Assembly (NCBI GenBank): GCA_963662155.1 | Contig: OY759268.1 | Span: forward strand, 1,985,501-2,049,500 | From: Lamellibrachia columna | Lineage: Eukaryota; Annelida; Polychaeta; Sabellida; Siboglinidae | DNA: 64,000 bases | Direction of reading: 5' to 3' | Shown: piece after piece, positions 27,501-41,600 of the stretch | Layout of the letters: each line of letters begins with the position of its first letter | Position numbering within the stretch: position 1 is the stretch's first letter | Position numbers and translations under genes: made by a program | The notes under the pieces: generated by a model | What the model was told of the DNA's origin: nothing | Databases searched by the model: none | What the model saw: only the letters and a program-made list of their open reading frames with translations

Positions 27501-30500
27501 ACTGAGTAAAAAATATATTTGTTAAAATGTTTTTTTGTAAAGTGTGAAAAAAAACTTCATTTTTGGCAACAAATACGTGTTTATCTTTCAAACTATTGAT
27601 GATTTTTAAAATGTCTCTGTCATTGTACAGAGTAAAGTATGCTGAATACAACATTCAAAACCTTATTTGGATAGCATAATTACTCACGGAGATATCCTAT
27701 TTCCAAATGCAGAAAACACGTTTTTGAGAAAACGGCCGTCAAAGATTTGTTTACCATCAATACTTCTGATACTTTCAAACTATGCGTCACATAGATATTT
27801 CCTTTGGCATGCTTATAGAAATTATTATACTGAATATAACAATGTAAACATTATGTTGCTGGCATAAGTACTTCTAGAGATATGCTTCCTGCAAATGTAA
27901 TATATGAACCAAACAAAATGGCCGCCATTTTGGAATTTTTGTGTGTCATTATTAATATACAACAGAAGTTTCTTATCAGTATTCTTACCAGTATGGTTGA
28001 TGGGGCAGGAGGCCATCTGGCCTGTATAAGCTCCTTTATTAGCAGTTTTCTACAACTTCTGTTGATTTTAGTACTTGATTTTAGCAAATTTCTTTGGTAG
28101 ATATTTGATAGGGTTGTGTATTTACTCAAATAATGACTTGATGCACGACTTGAAGGTGTTGAAGAAGTTGAAGTGTCATGTATCTGATAACATCAATCAG
28201 GATTGATTCAACAAATAGAAAGCTGTTTCCAAATGTGTAACTTGTTCTCAGGTCACCCGCGGACAGGCTATAACGCCTATATACATAAACAAATATTAAC
28301 TAAATTTGTTAACCTCAGGAACAACTAAGAAACAACTAGACAGCAACAGAGTCCACAAGACAAACAAGGTTTCACAACATTCAGTCAAATCCGCCAGCCT
28401 TGTATGCTGGCCCTTCTTCCTCCTCGGCGCTTGACCTGTGCCACTGTTCTACTCCCAACTCCGCCGTCGGTCCCGGGAACCGTTGCCGGCGTCTGGGGTG
28501 TCGCTAACTCATCATCTGCAGTGACAACGCACGGCTGCATTTCTGCCGTATCCGGCTGTTTCGCCGCCAAAAATGTCCTATTTGCACGTGCATCCCGCAG
28601 TTGCTGCGTTCTCCCTTTCTTTCTCTGCCCAAAAGCATGCTTTGTGGAAAATTTATTCGTTCTGACTCGATGATTACTTTCGTTAGACGCCATTGTTGTG
28701 TAGTCACTGAGATGACAATGACAGCATTCACTTATAGCTGACATTTTGACCAGATGTAGTCACTGAGATGGCAATGACAGCATTCACTTATAGCTGACAT
28801 TTTGACCAGATGTAGTCACTGAGATGGCAATGACAGCATTCACTTATAGCTGACATTTTGACCAGATGCGACAGCAAACTAAATAAATCAATACTTTGTT
28901 GACATGTGACCATCGTCATTGATGTGTTGCCAAGGTTATTGACGTGATGCCATGGTCATTGACATGTTGCCATGGTCATTGACATGTTGCCATGGCCATT
29001 GATGTTTTGCCACGGTTATTGACATGTTGCCATGGTTGCAGTGATTGGAGGAGAGAAGTGGAAGACAAACGTACTCTTGACTGCCTTCCTGTGTCCCGGG
29101 TAAGTATCTTCAGGGTTTCCATGAATGGGGCGCTGAGATTCAAGCTAGTGTCTACTGGGTGTAACGGGGGAGGGGGGTGGCAGTTGTTCGTGTATGTGTG
29201 ATGATTACACATTGGAAAACATAGTTTTTTGCAAACAGTCATCAAAGATTGAAAAAAACAGGATTTATTACTTGAAATAGGCATTCTTTATTCATGAATA
29301 AAAGTAGTTTAGATGTATGAAATTGTTATAAAACTTTGTGTTATAAGTATACAAAGCTATCAGAAGGCTATGGAAACACATGTTGAGTAAATTTCAAACA
29401 ATGCCATTTCACACATAAAAGTGGACACAGAATAGTGAACACAGCATCTTTGACTTAGAACACAGCATTTGTGACTTAAAACACAGCATGTGTGACTTAG
29501 AACATTGTATGTGTAAGTTAGAACACAGCATGTGTGACTTAGAACATTGCATGTGTGTCTTAGAACACTGCATGTGTGTCTTAGAACACTGCATGTGTGT
29601 CTTAGAACACTGCATGTGTGTCTTAGAACACTGCATGTGTGTCTTAGAACACTGCATGTGTGTCTTAGAGACCGTGTAAGACTGTATATTGTGACTTTCT
29701 CTGCAGCATCGTGTTTGGCATCTTCTTCCTCCTCAATCTTGTGCTGTGGGGGTACGGCAGCAGTGGGGCGGTTTCCTTCAGCGCCCTCGTCTCTCTCCTC
29801 GCCCTGTGGTTCTGCGTGTCTGTGCCCCTTACCTTTGTGGGCGCCTACTTTGGATTCAAGAAAAGGGTATGTACTATAAAATAAAGTGTCAAATTATACC
29901 GCGCCCTCCAACAATTGTTATTGAGGCAGACGCGTGCATGCTAACACCATTTCTACATCTATTGAGCCATCCAGTCATGCTGCAAATGTTGCATGAAAAC
30001 TGTTTGTTCTTATACCTCCATCCCTGGAATCTCATCAGTGTCTATTGCCAAGTGCTCACTTGTACAGCTCAGTGAACTGTTTGTTCTTATACCTCCATCC
30101 CTGGGATCCCATCAGTGTCTATTGCCAGGTGCTCACTTGTACAGCTCAGTGAACTGTTTGTTCTTATACCTCCATCCCTGGAATCCCATCAGTGTCTGTT
30201 GCCAGGTGCTCACTTGTACAGCTCAGTGAACTGTTTGTTCTTATACCTCCATCCCTGGAATCCCATCAGTGTCTATTGCCAGGTGCTCACTTGTACAGCT
30301 CAGTGAACTGTTTGTTCTTATACCTCCATCCCTGGAATCCCGTCAGTGTCTATTGCCAGGTGCTCACTTGTACAGCTCAGTGAACTGTTTGTTCTTATAC
30401 CTCCATCCCTGGAATCCTGTCAGTGTCTATTGCCAGGTGCTCACTTGTACAGCTCAGTGAACTGTTTGTTCTTATACCTCCATCCTTGGAATCCCGTCAG

Positions 30501-33500
30501 TGTCTATTGCCAGGTGCTCACTTGTACAGCTCAGTGAACTGTTTGTTCTTATACCTCCATCCCTGGAATCCTGTCAGTGTCTATTGCCAGGTGCTCACTT
30601 GTACAGCTCAGTGAACTGTTTGTTCTTATACCTCCATCCCTGGAATCCCGTCAGTGTCTATTGCCAGGTGCTCACTTGTACAGCTCAGTGAACTGTTTGT
30701 TCTTATACCTCCATCCCTGGAATCCCATCAGTGTATGTTGCCAGGTGCTCACTTGTACAGCTCAGTGAACTGTTTGTTCTTATACCTCCATCCCTGGAAT
30801 CCCGTCAGTGTCTGTTGCCAGGTGCTCACTTGTACAGCTCAGTGAACTGTTTGTTCTTATACCTCCATCACTGGAATCCCGTCAGTGTCTGTTGCCAGGT
30901 GCTCACTTGTACAGCTCAGTGAACTGTTTGTTCTTATACCTCCATCACTGGAATCCCATCAGTGTCTGTTGCCAGGTGCTCACTTGTACAGCTCAGTGAA
31001 CTGTTTGTTCTTATACCTCCATCACTGGAATCCCATCAGTGTCTGTTGCCAGGTGCTCACTTGTACAGCTCAGTGAACTGTTTGTTCTTATACCTCCATC
31101 ACTGGAATCCCATCAGTGTCTGTTGCCAGGTGCTCACTTGTACAGCTCAGTGAACTGTTTGTTCTTATACCTCCATACCTGGAATCCTGTCAGTGTCTAT
31201 TGCCAGGTGCTCACTTGTACAGCTCAGTGAACTGTTTGTTCTTATACCTCCATCCCTGGAATCCCGTCAGTGTCTGTTGCCAGGTGCTCACTTGTACAGC
31301 TCAGTGAACTGTTTGTTCTTATACCTCCATCCCTGGAATCCCATCAGTGTCTGTTGCCAGGTGCTCACTTGTACAGCTCAGTGAACTGTTTGTTCTTATA
31401 CCTCCATCCCTGGAATCCCATCAGTGTCTGTTGCCAGGTGCTCACTTGTACAGCTCAGTGAACTGTTTGTTCTTATACCTCCATCACTGGAATCCCATCA
31501 GTGTCTGTTGCCAGGTGCTCACTTGTACAGCTCAGTGAACTGTTTGTTCTTATACCTCCATCCCTGGAATCCCATCAGTGTCTGTTGCCAGGTGCTCACT
31601 TGTACAGCTCAGTGAACTGTTTGTTCTTATACCTCCATCCCTGGAATCCCATCAGTGTCTATTGCCAGGTGCTCACTTGTACAGCTCAGTGAACTGTTTG
31701 TTCTTATACCTCCATCCCTGGAACCCTTGATTTTAGTTGTGGAAATAGTTTGGAGTCAAGACAACTTGGGTTTTGGGAAGAGGTCAGATTTTATATGACC
31801 CGGGTTCTCTCGATTGAGAAAAGCTCTAACAACTACATTACCGTGCCCCAATGTTCTAACCACTACATTACCGTGCCCCAATGTTCTAACCACTACATTA
31901 CCGTGCCCCAATGTTCTAACCACTACATTACCGTGCCCCAATGTTCTAACCACTACATTACCGTGCCCCAATGTTCTAACCACTAAATTACCGTGCCCCA
32001 ATGTTCTAACCACTACATTACCGCGCCCCAATGTTCTAACAACTACATTACCATGCCCCAATGTTCTAACCACTACATTACCGTGCCCCAATGTTCTAAC
32101 CACTACATTACCATGCCCCAATGTTCTAACCACTACATTACCATGCCCCAATGTTCTAACCACTACATTACCGTGCCTCAATGTTCTAACCACTACATTA
32201 CCGTGCCCCAATGTTCTAACCACTACATTACCATGCCCCAATGTTCTGACCACTACATTACCATGCCCCAATGTTCTAACCACTACATTACCATGCCCCA
32301 ATGTTCTAACCACTACATTACCATGCCCCAATGTTCTAACCACTACATTACCATGCCCCAATGTTCTAACAACTACATTACCGTGCCCCAATGTTCTAAC
32401 CACTACATTACCGCGCCCCAATGTTCTAACAACTACATTACCGTGCCCCAATGTTCTAACAACTACATTACCTAACCTCAATGTTCTAACAACTACATTA
32501 CCGTGCCCCAATGTTCTAACAACTACATTACCATGCCTCAATGTTCTAACAACTACATTACCGCGCCCCAATGTTCTAACAACTACATTACCGCGCCCCA
32601 ATGTTCTAACAACTACATTACCGCGCCCCAATGTTCTAAACACTACATTACCGTGCCCCAATGTAAATACGCTGGCAATGGAAGTTTTCACTTAAAAACA
32701 TCTTGCCACAGTCATTAAACAAATTCCTGGGAAATTCTCTCCTTTTCCCAGGGATTCTTCCTCATGCAGCCAAAATAAGTAAGTTTCTGGTGATATCTAT
32801 TTAAATCTACTTTACTACTTTTATTCAAAAGTAAGCATTAAACAAACAAACTAATTGCTTTGGTTGTTTTACTGTTGCTTATTGTCCGCAGCCGATTGAG
32901 CATCCTGTGAGGACCAATCAGATCCCCCGTCAAATCCCGGACCAAACGTTCTACACCCAACCCCTGCCCGGGATCATCATGGGAGGCGTGCTCCCATTTG
33001 GCTGCATCTTCATCCAGCTCTTCTTCATCCTTAACAGCATATGGTGAGTGCTGGAGTTGAGTCTGACTCATGTTTACACAGGTCACCTCTGCAGCATATG
33101 GTGAGTGCTGGAGTTGAGTCTGACTCATGTTTACATAGGTCACCTCTGCAGCATATGGTGAGTGCTGGAGTTGAGTCTGACTCATGTTTACATGGGTCAC
33201 CTCTGCAGCATACGGTGAGTGCTGGAGTTGAGTCTGACTCATGTTTACATAGGTCACCTCTGCAGCATACGGTGAGTGCTGGAGTTGAGTCTGACTCATG
33301 TTTACATAGGTCACCTCTGCAGCATACGGTGAGTGCTGGAGTTGAGTCTCACTCATGTTTACATGGGTCACCTCTGCAGCATACGGTGAGTGCTGGAGTT
33401 GAGTCTGACTCATGTTTACATAGGTCACTTCTGCAGCATATGGTAAGTGCTGGAGATGAGTCTGACTCATGTTTACATGGGTCACCTTTGCAGCATACGG

Positions 33501-34267
33501 TGAGTGCTGGAGTTGAGTCTGACTCATGTTTACATAGGTCACCTCTGCAGCATATGGTGAGTGCTGGAGTTGAGTCTGACTCATGTTTACATGGGTCACC
33601 TCTGAAGCATACGGTGAGTGCTGGAGTTGAGTCTGACTCATGTTTACATAGGTCACCTCTGCAGCATACGGTGAGTGCTGGAGTTGAGTCTGACTCATGT
33701 TTACATAGGTCACCTCTGCAGCATATGGTGAGTGCCGGAGTTGAGTCTGACTCATGTTTACATAGGTCACCTCTGCAGCATATGGTGAGTGCTGGAGTTG
33801 AGTCTGACTCATGTTTTCATAGGTCACCTCTGCAGCATATGGTGAGTGCTGGAGTTGAGTCTGACTCATGTTTACATAGGTCACCTCTGCATTTTTGTTG
33901 TAAATACTGCAACATGCAACATGTTGTTGACTGGGTTGTTGACTGGGTTGATGGACTATTATTTATTCAAAGTATAATAAAACTACCTGAGTTACCCAGT
34001 GTTCCACAGGAAGAAAATGCAGCCATAGGACTTTTCTACTGATCTATTATTGTATAGGTCAGTGGTCTTTTCTACTGAACTACTATTGTATAGGTCAGTG
34101 GTCTTTTCTACTGAACTACTATTGTATAGGTCAGTGGTCTTTTCTACTTAAAGCAGAGGCTATGGACAGCTAAAATATTTTACTTTAATATAGGAAGCTT
34201 TTTCTACTTAAAGCAGTGGCTATATATAGCTACAATGTTACTATGATTTAAATAGTGTATGTAAGTT

Positions 34268-34305
<38 letters not shown>

Positions 34306-35484
34306 AATATATATACAGCAAAACATGTCTTAGTGGACACCTGCCCATAACGGACACCTGTCTATAATGGACACTTTTGAAAGTCCCAAATGACTTCCTA
34401 TTAGTTAGCACCGTCCGCTGACTGTCCATAGTGGCCACCTGGCCAGTGTGGACAGGGAATTTGGACCCAACCATTCATAGTCACCCTGTCGCTTGCGGAC
34501 AGCTCAAAGTACGTTGACAATCCCTCAAGTTGGGCTAGCTGAGCCACCGCTGATACATACTAACTTCACTACGTGTGTATCCTGTGTAATACCATCTGCA
34601 TAATGTAGTCAATAAAAAATAAATAAAAGAAATTTGGTCCAAATAATTGATTATGAGTAAGTTAATGTTCAGGCTGTAACAAATGTTGTTGAAAACCAAC
34701 CGCCATATTGTGCGACTGATGCCACACGATGCTGCCATTTTTATAACAAACAGATAATAATGTTACACGTGTTTCTGATTGTCAAGTAACTTTAATAATA
34801 TACATATAAGAATTATTATAAACATGAAATATGTGTTCATTGCATTTTAGTTAGATTCCGAATATCCTCTGAGACGTTTTCGGCGGCCGGAGTTTCCTGA
34901 AATGCGTCATTGTGAAAAGGAACGCAATAACATTGCGACACAAAGTTAACTTGATAAAAGCAGCAGCATATCGGCCAACCATTCATTGTCGGCCCACCGC
35001 TTGCAGTCAATTCAAATCAGTCAATCAGGGTTGCCGCGAGCTGTCTAAATATTCACACCTTAACTTCTTTTGGCCATCAAAGCAATTCCAGCTCGCTTTT
35101 TCCTGGGGCAGTGATTGATTTCATTGATTTAAAGCGTTGAACGGGTGGCTGGAATCATTCCACAGGTGACATAACATTGTCTGCCGACGTTTCCCCCGTG
35201 ACCATCAATGATTGGAAACAGCGAATTCCATCGATCATTGATGGTTACAAGCTCAATGACATATACGATGAGACGGGACTGTTCTAATGTGCATTGCCAT
35301 ACAAGACATTGGCAATCAAGGGTCAAGAGGGACTGCGCAATATGTCTGCTGTAGGCGACCATAACAAATTATAACAGTGCCACCTAGTGAGCATCCACTT
35401 AAGTTCTTCATAACGGATACCTGTTCATAACGGACATAATGCATAGTCCTGGTGGTGTCCTCTATAGACAGGTTTCACTGTATA

Positions 35485-35523
<39 letters not shown>

Positions 35524-35525
35524 CA

Positions 35526-35561
<36 letters not shown>

Positions 35562-35594
35562 GTTAACTTGCATACACTAGCTACATAGTAACAT

Positions 35595-35637
<43 letters not shown>

Positions 35638-38600
35638 AAAGAAAGTGTCCATATATATGTGTGTATGTATGTGTGTGTGTTTGTATATATATATATATAA
35701 TATGTATATATATATATATATAGCTTATATGTATATATATATATATATATATAAATTATATATATATGGATATTTTCTATCCACCTCTATGTGGGTACAG
35801 ACAAATTCTAATAACGTATTCAAAATTACTGCATACATCCAGCGATTAATGTGTAGGCATAATTATTATCTTTACGATGACAGAAAACAAAATAATTCCA
35901 ACTTCAGCCTCTTTGAAATTTTGACCCCTCCACCCCCGGGAACCCGTGGAGATGTTTCCATATCTGACCCCCATGCCTGTGAGAAGGGGCCCTGGGTCAC
36001 CTTGCAAAGCTTCACCAGGATTGGCCCACAAATAACAAATAAGACACACAGACAGACACACAGACAAACAGGCACTTTGTTTTATATATTAGATTACTGG
36101 TGAACAGATCACCATTATAACTCAGTAAATGTTTGTTTCTCATCCAGGTCTCGCCAGATGTACCAATGTTTGGCTTCCTCTTCAGGTGTCACCAGATGTA
36201 CCAATGTTTGGCTTCCTCTTCAGGTGTCACCAGATGTACCAATGTTTGGCTTCCTCTTCAGGTGTCGCCAGATGTACCAATGTTTGGCTTCCTCTTCAGG
36301 TGTCACCAGATGTACCGATGTTTGGCTTCCTCTTCAGGTGTCACCAGATGTACCAATGTTTGGCTTCCTCTTCAGGTGCCACCAGATATACCAATGTTTG
36401 GCTTCCTCTTCAGGTGTCACCAGATGTACCAATGTTTGGCTTCCTCTTCAGGTGTCACCAGATGTACCAATGTTTGGCTTCCTCTTCAGGTGTCACCAGA
36501 TGTACCAATGTTTGGCTTCCTCTTCAGGTGTCACCAGATGTACCAATGTTTGGCTTCCTCTTCAGGTGTCACCAGATGTACCAATGTTTGGCTTCCTCTT
36601 CAGGTGTCACCAGATGTACCAATGTTTGGCTTCCTCTCAGGTGTCACCAGATGTCCCAATGTTTGGCTTCCTCTTCAGGTCTCACCAGATGTACTACATG
36701 TTTGGCTTCCTCTTCAGGTCTCACCAGATGTACCAATGTTTGGCTTCCACTTCAGGTCTCACCAAATGTACCAATGTTTGGCTTCTACTTCAGGTCTCAC
36801 CAGATGTACTACATGTTTGGCTTCCTCTTCCTCGTTTTCATCATCCTCGTTGTGACCTGCTCCGAGGCCACCATCCTGCTGTGCTACTTCCACCTGTGTG
36901 CAGAGGTAAGACATCATCTACGCCACAACAGGTTTTTGTTCTTAAGACTAAGCATAACATGGGCAAGTACGTTCTCTGTAGCTGCGCCCAAATTCTGGAA
37001 CGAACCTCCCCCCACCACATTAAAATCATCTGATACTTTAGGTACCTTCTGCAAAAAACTTAAGACATATTTATTCAAAATTGCATTTCCACCTTAAATC
37101 CTCGATAGTCCCTCGCTGTCATGATGACTTGTGTGTTTTTGTTGATGTCATATGATGACTTGTGTGTTTTTGTTGATGTCATATGATGACTTGTGTGTTT
37201 TTGTTGATGTCATATGATGACTTGTGTGTTTTTGTTGATGTCATATGATGACTTGTGTGTTTTTGTTGATGTCATATGATGACTTGTGTGTTTTTGTTGA
37301 TGTCATATGATGACTTGTGTGTTTTTATTGATGTCATATGCTTAATGAATCTGGTTTGTTGTGCCGCTGAGCTCAGATTTGTGGCGATTTAGGCGCAACA
37401 GAAGTTGTAACTGTGGACTGCGGATTTAGGTGCTACTGAAGTTCTAACTGTGGAATGTGGTTGAAATTCTAACTGGACTGTGGTTGATGTTCTAACTGTG
37501 GACTGTGGTTGATGTTCTAACTGTGGACTGTGGTTGATGTTCTAACTGTGGACTGTGGTTGAAGTTCTAACTGTGGACTGTGGTTGATGTTCTAACTGTG
37601 GACTGTGGATTTAGGTGCTATTGAAGTTCTAACTGTGAATTGTGGTTCTAGGACTACCACTGGTGGTGGCGGTCGTTCCTCACGTCCGGCTTCACAGCCA
37701 TCTACTTCTTCTTGTACTGCATTCACTACTACTACACAAAGACGGAGATCGTTGGCTTCGCGAGCACATTCCTCTACTTCGGCTACACAATCATCATGGT
37801 CTTCTTGTTCTTCCTGCTGTCTGGTAAGTCTTGTCAGTGTCAACTAATTAGTACACAATACACATTCCTCTACTTGGTCTACACAGTCATCATGGTCTTC
37901 TTGTTCTTCCTGCTGTCTGGTAAGTCTTGTCAGTGTCAACTAATTAGTACACAATACACATTCCTCTACTTGGTCTACACAGTCATCATGGTCTTCTTGT
38001 TCTTCCTGCTGTCTGGTAAGTCTTGTCAGTGTCAACTAATTAGTGCACAATACACATTCCTCTACTTGGTCTACACAGTCATCATGGTCTTCTTGTTCTT
38101 CCTGCTGTCTGGTAAGTCTTGTCAGTGTCAACTAATTAGTACACAATACACATTCCTCTACTTGGTCTACACAGTCATCATGGTCTACTTGTTCTTCCTG
38201 TTGTCTGGTAAGTCTTGTCAGTGTCAACTAATTAGTACACAATACACATTCCTCTACTTGGTCTACACAGTCATCATGGTCTACTTGTTCTTCCTGCTGT
38301 CTGGTAAGTCTTGTCAGTGTCAACTAATTAGTACACAATACACATTCCTCTACTTGGTCTACACAGTCATCATGGTCTACTTGTTCTTCCTGCTGTCTGG
38401 TAAGTCTTGTTAGTGTCAACTAATTAGTACACAATACACATTCCTCTACTTGGTCTACACAGTCATCATGGTCTACTTGTTCTTCCTGCTGTCTGCTAAG
38501 TCTTGTCAGTGTCAACTAATTAGTACACAATACACATTCCTCTACTTGGTCTACACAGTCATCATGGTCTACTTGTTCTTCCTGCTGTCTGGTAAGTCTT

Positions 38601-41600
38601 GTCAGTGTCAACTAATTAGTACACAATACACATTCCTCTACTTGGTCTACACAGTCATCATGGTCTACTTGTTCTTCCTGCTGTCTGGTAAGTCTTGTCA
38701 GTGTCAACTAATTAGTACACAATACACATTCCTCTGCTTGGTCTACACAGTCATCATGGTCTACTTGTTCTTCCTGCTGTCTGGTAAGTCTTGTCAGTGT
38801 CAACTAATTAGTACACAATACACATTCCTCTACTTGGTCTACACAGTCATCATGGTATACTTGTTCTTCCTGCTGTCTGGTAAGTCTTGTCAGTGTCAAC
38901 TAATTAGTACACAATACACATTCCTCTACTTGGTCTACACAGTCATCATGGTCTACTTGTTCTTCCTGCTGTCTGGTAAGTCTTGTCAGTGTCAACTAAT
39001 TAGTACACAATACACATTCCTCTACTTGGTCTACACAGTCATCATGGTATACTTGTTCTTCCTGCTGTCTGGTAAGTCTTGTCAGTGTCAACTAATTAGT
39101 ACACAATACACATTCCTCTACTTGGTCTACACAGTCATCATGGTCTACTTGTTCTTCCTGCTGTCTGCTAAGTCTTGTCAGTGTCAACTAATTAGTACAC
39201 AATACACATTCCTCTACTTGGTCTACACAGTCATCATGGTATACTTGTTCTTCCTGCTGTCTGGTAAGTCTTGTCAGTGTCAACTAATTAGTACACAATA
39301 CACATTCCTCTGCTTGGTCTACACAGTCATCATGGTCTACTTGTTCTTCCTGCTGTCTGGTAAGTCTTGTCAATATCAACTAATTAGTACACAATACACA
39401 TTCCTCTACTTGGTCTACACAGTCATCATGGTCTACTTGTTCTTCCTGCTGTCTGGTAAGTCTTGTTAGTGTCAACTAATTAGTACACAATACACATTCC
39501 TCTACTTGGCCTACACAGTCATCATGGTCTACTTGTTCTTCCTGCTGTCTGGTAAGTCTTGTCAGTATCCACTAATTAGTACACAATACACATTCCTCTA
39601 CTTGGTCTACACAGTCATCATGGTATACTTGTTCTTCCTGCTGTCTGGTAAGTCTTGTCAGTGTCAACTAATTAGTACACAATACACATTCCTCTGCTTG
39701 GTCTACACAGTCATCATGGTCTACTTGTTCTTCCTGCTGTCTGGTAAGTCTTGTCAATATCAACTAATTAGTACACAATACACATTCCTCTACTTGGCCT
39801 ACACAGTCATCATGGTCTACTTGTTCTTCCTGCTGTCTGGTAAGTCTTGTCAGTGTCCACTAATTAGTACACAATACACATTCCTCTACTTGGTCTACAC
39901 AGTCATCATGGTATACTTGTTCTTCCTGCTGTCTGGTAAGTCTTGTCAGTGTCAACTAATTAGTACACAATACACATTCCTCTGCTTGGTCTACACAGTC
40001 ATCATGGTCTACTTGTTCTTCCTGCTGTCTGGTAAGTCTTGTCAATATCAACTAATTAGTACACAATACACATTCCTCTACTTGGTCTACACAGTCATCA
40101 TGGTCTACTTGTTCTTCCTGCTGTCTGGTAAGTCTTGTTAGTGTCAACTAATTAGTACACAATACACATTCCTCTACTTGGCCTACACAGTCATCATGGT
40201 CTACTTGTTCTTCCTGCTGTCTGGTAAGTCTTGTCAGTGTCCACTAATTAGTACACAATACACATTCCTCTACTTGGGCCACACAGTCATCATGGTCTAC
40301 TTGTTCTTCCTGCTGTCTGGTAAGTCTTGTCAGTGTCAACTAATTAGTACACAATACACATTCCTCTACTTGGTCTACACAGTCATCATGGTCTACTTGT
40401 TCTTCCTGCTGTCTGGTAAGTCTTGTCAGTGTCAACTAATTAGTACACAATACACATTCCTCTACTTGGTCTACACAGTCATCATGGTCTACTTGTTCTT
40501 CCTGCTGTCTGGTAAGTCTTGTTAGTGTCAACTAATTAGTACACAATACACATTCCTCTACTTGGTCTACACAGTCATCATGGTCTACTTGTTCTTCCTG
40601 CTGTCTGGTAAGTCTTGTCAGTGTCAACTAATTAGTACACAATACACATTCCTCTGCTTGGTCTACACAGTCATCATGGTCTACTTGTTCTTCCTGCTGT
40701 CTGGTAAGTCTTGTCAATATCAACTAATTAGTACACAATACACATTCCTCTACTTGGTCTACACAGTCATCATGGTCTACTTGTTCTTCCTGCTGTCTGG
40801 TAAGTCTTGTTAGTGTCAACTAATTAGTACACAATACACATTCCTCTACTTGGTCTACACAGTCATCATGGTCTACTTGTTCTTCCTGCTGTCTGGTAAG
40901 TCTTGTCAGTGTCAACTAATTAGTACACAATACACATTCCTCTACTTGGTCTACACAGTCATCATGGTCTACTTGTTCTTCCTGCTGTCTGCTAAGTCTT
41001 GTCAGTGTCAACTAATTAGTACACAATACACATTCCTCTACTTGGTCTACACAGTCATCATGGTATACTTGTTCTTCCTGCTGTCTGGTAAGTCTTGTCA
41101 GTGTCAACTAATTAGTACACAATACACATTCCTCTGCTTGGTCTACACAGTCATCATGGTCTACTTGTTCTTCCTGCTGTCTGGTAAGTCTTGTCAATAT
41201 CAACTAATTAGTACACAATACACATTCCTCTACTTGATCTACACAGTCATCATGGTCTACTTGTTCTTCCTGCTGTCTGGTAAGTCTTGTTAGTGTCAAC
41301 TAATTAGTACACAATACACATTCCTCTACTTGGTCTACACAGTCATCATGGTCTACTTGTTCTTCCTGCTGTCTGGTAAGTCTTGTTAGTGTCAACTAAT
41401 TAGTACACAATACACATTCCTCTACTTGGTCTACACAGTCATCATGGTCTACTTGTTCTTCCTGCTGTCTGGTAAGTCTTGTTAGTGTCAACTAATTAGT
41501 ACACAATACACATTCCTCTACTTGGTCTACACAGTCATCATGGTCTACTTGTTCTTCCTGTTGTCTGGTAAGTCTTGTCAGTGTCAACTAATTAGTACAC

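Noticed and set aside
29409..29657. Possible CRISPR-like array or repeated Cys/His/Met peptide
   Set aside because: Units are head-to-tail without unique spacers, in an animal intron. The same applies to every array here.
30115..31692. Ladder of 63-residue ORFs every 77 bp
   Set aside because: Each is the same 77-bp repeat. Not a peptide gene family.
31756..32695. Long ORFs on both strands in the 30-bp array, and similar ones at 20889-21522
   Set aside because: Units of 30 bp lacking stops on both strands give this automatically.
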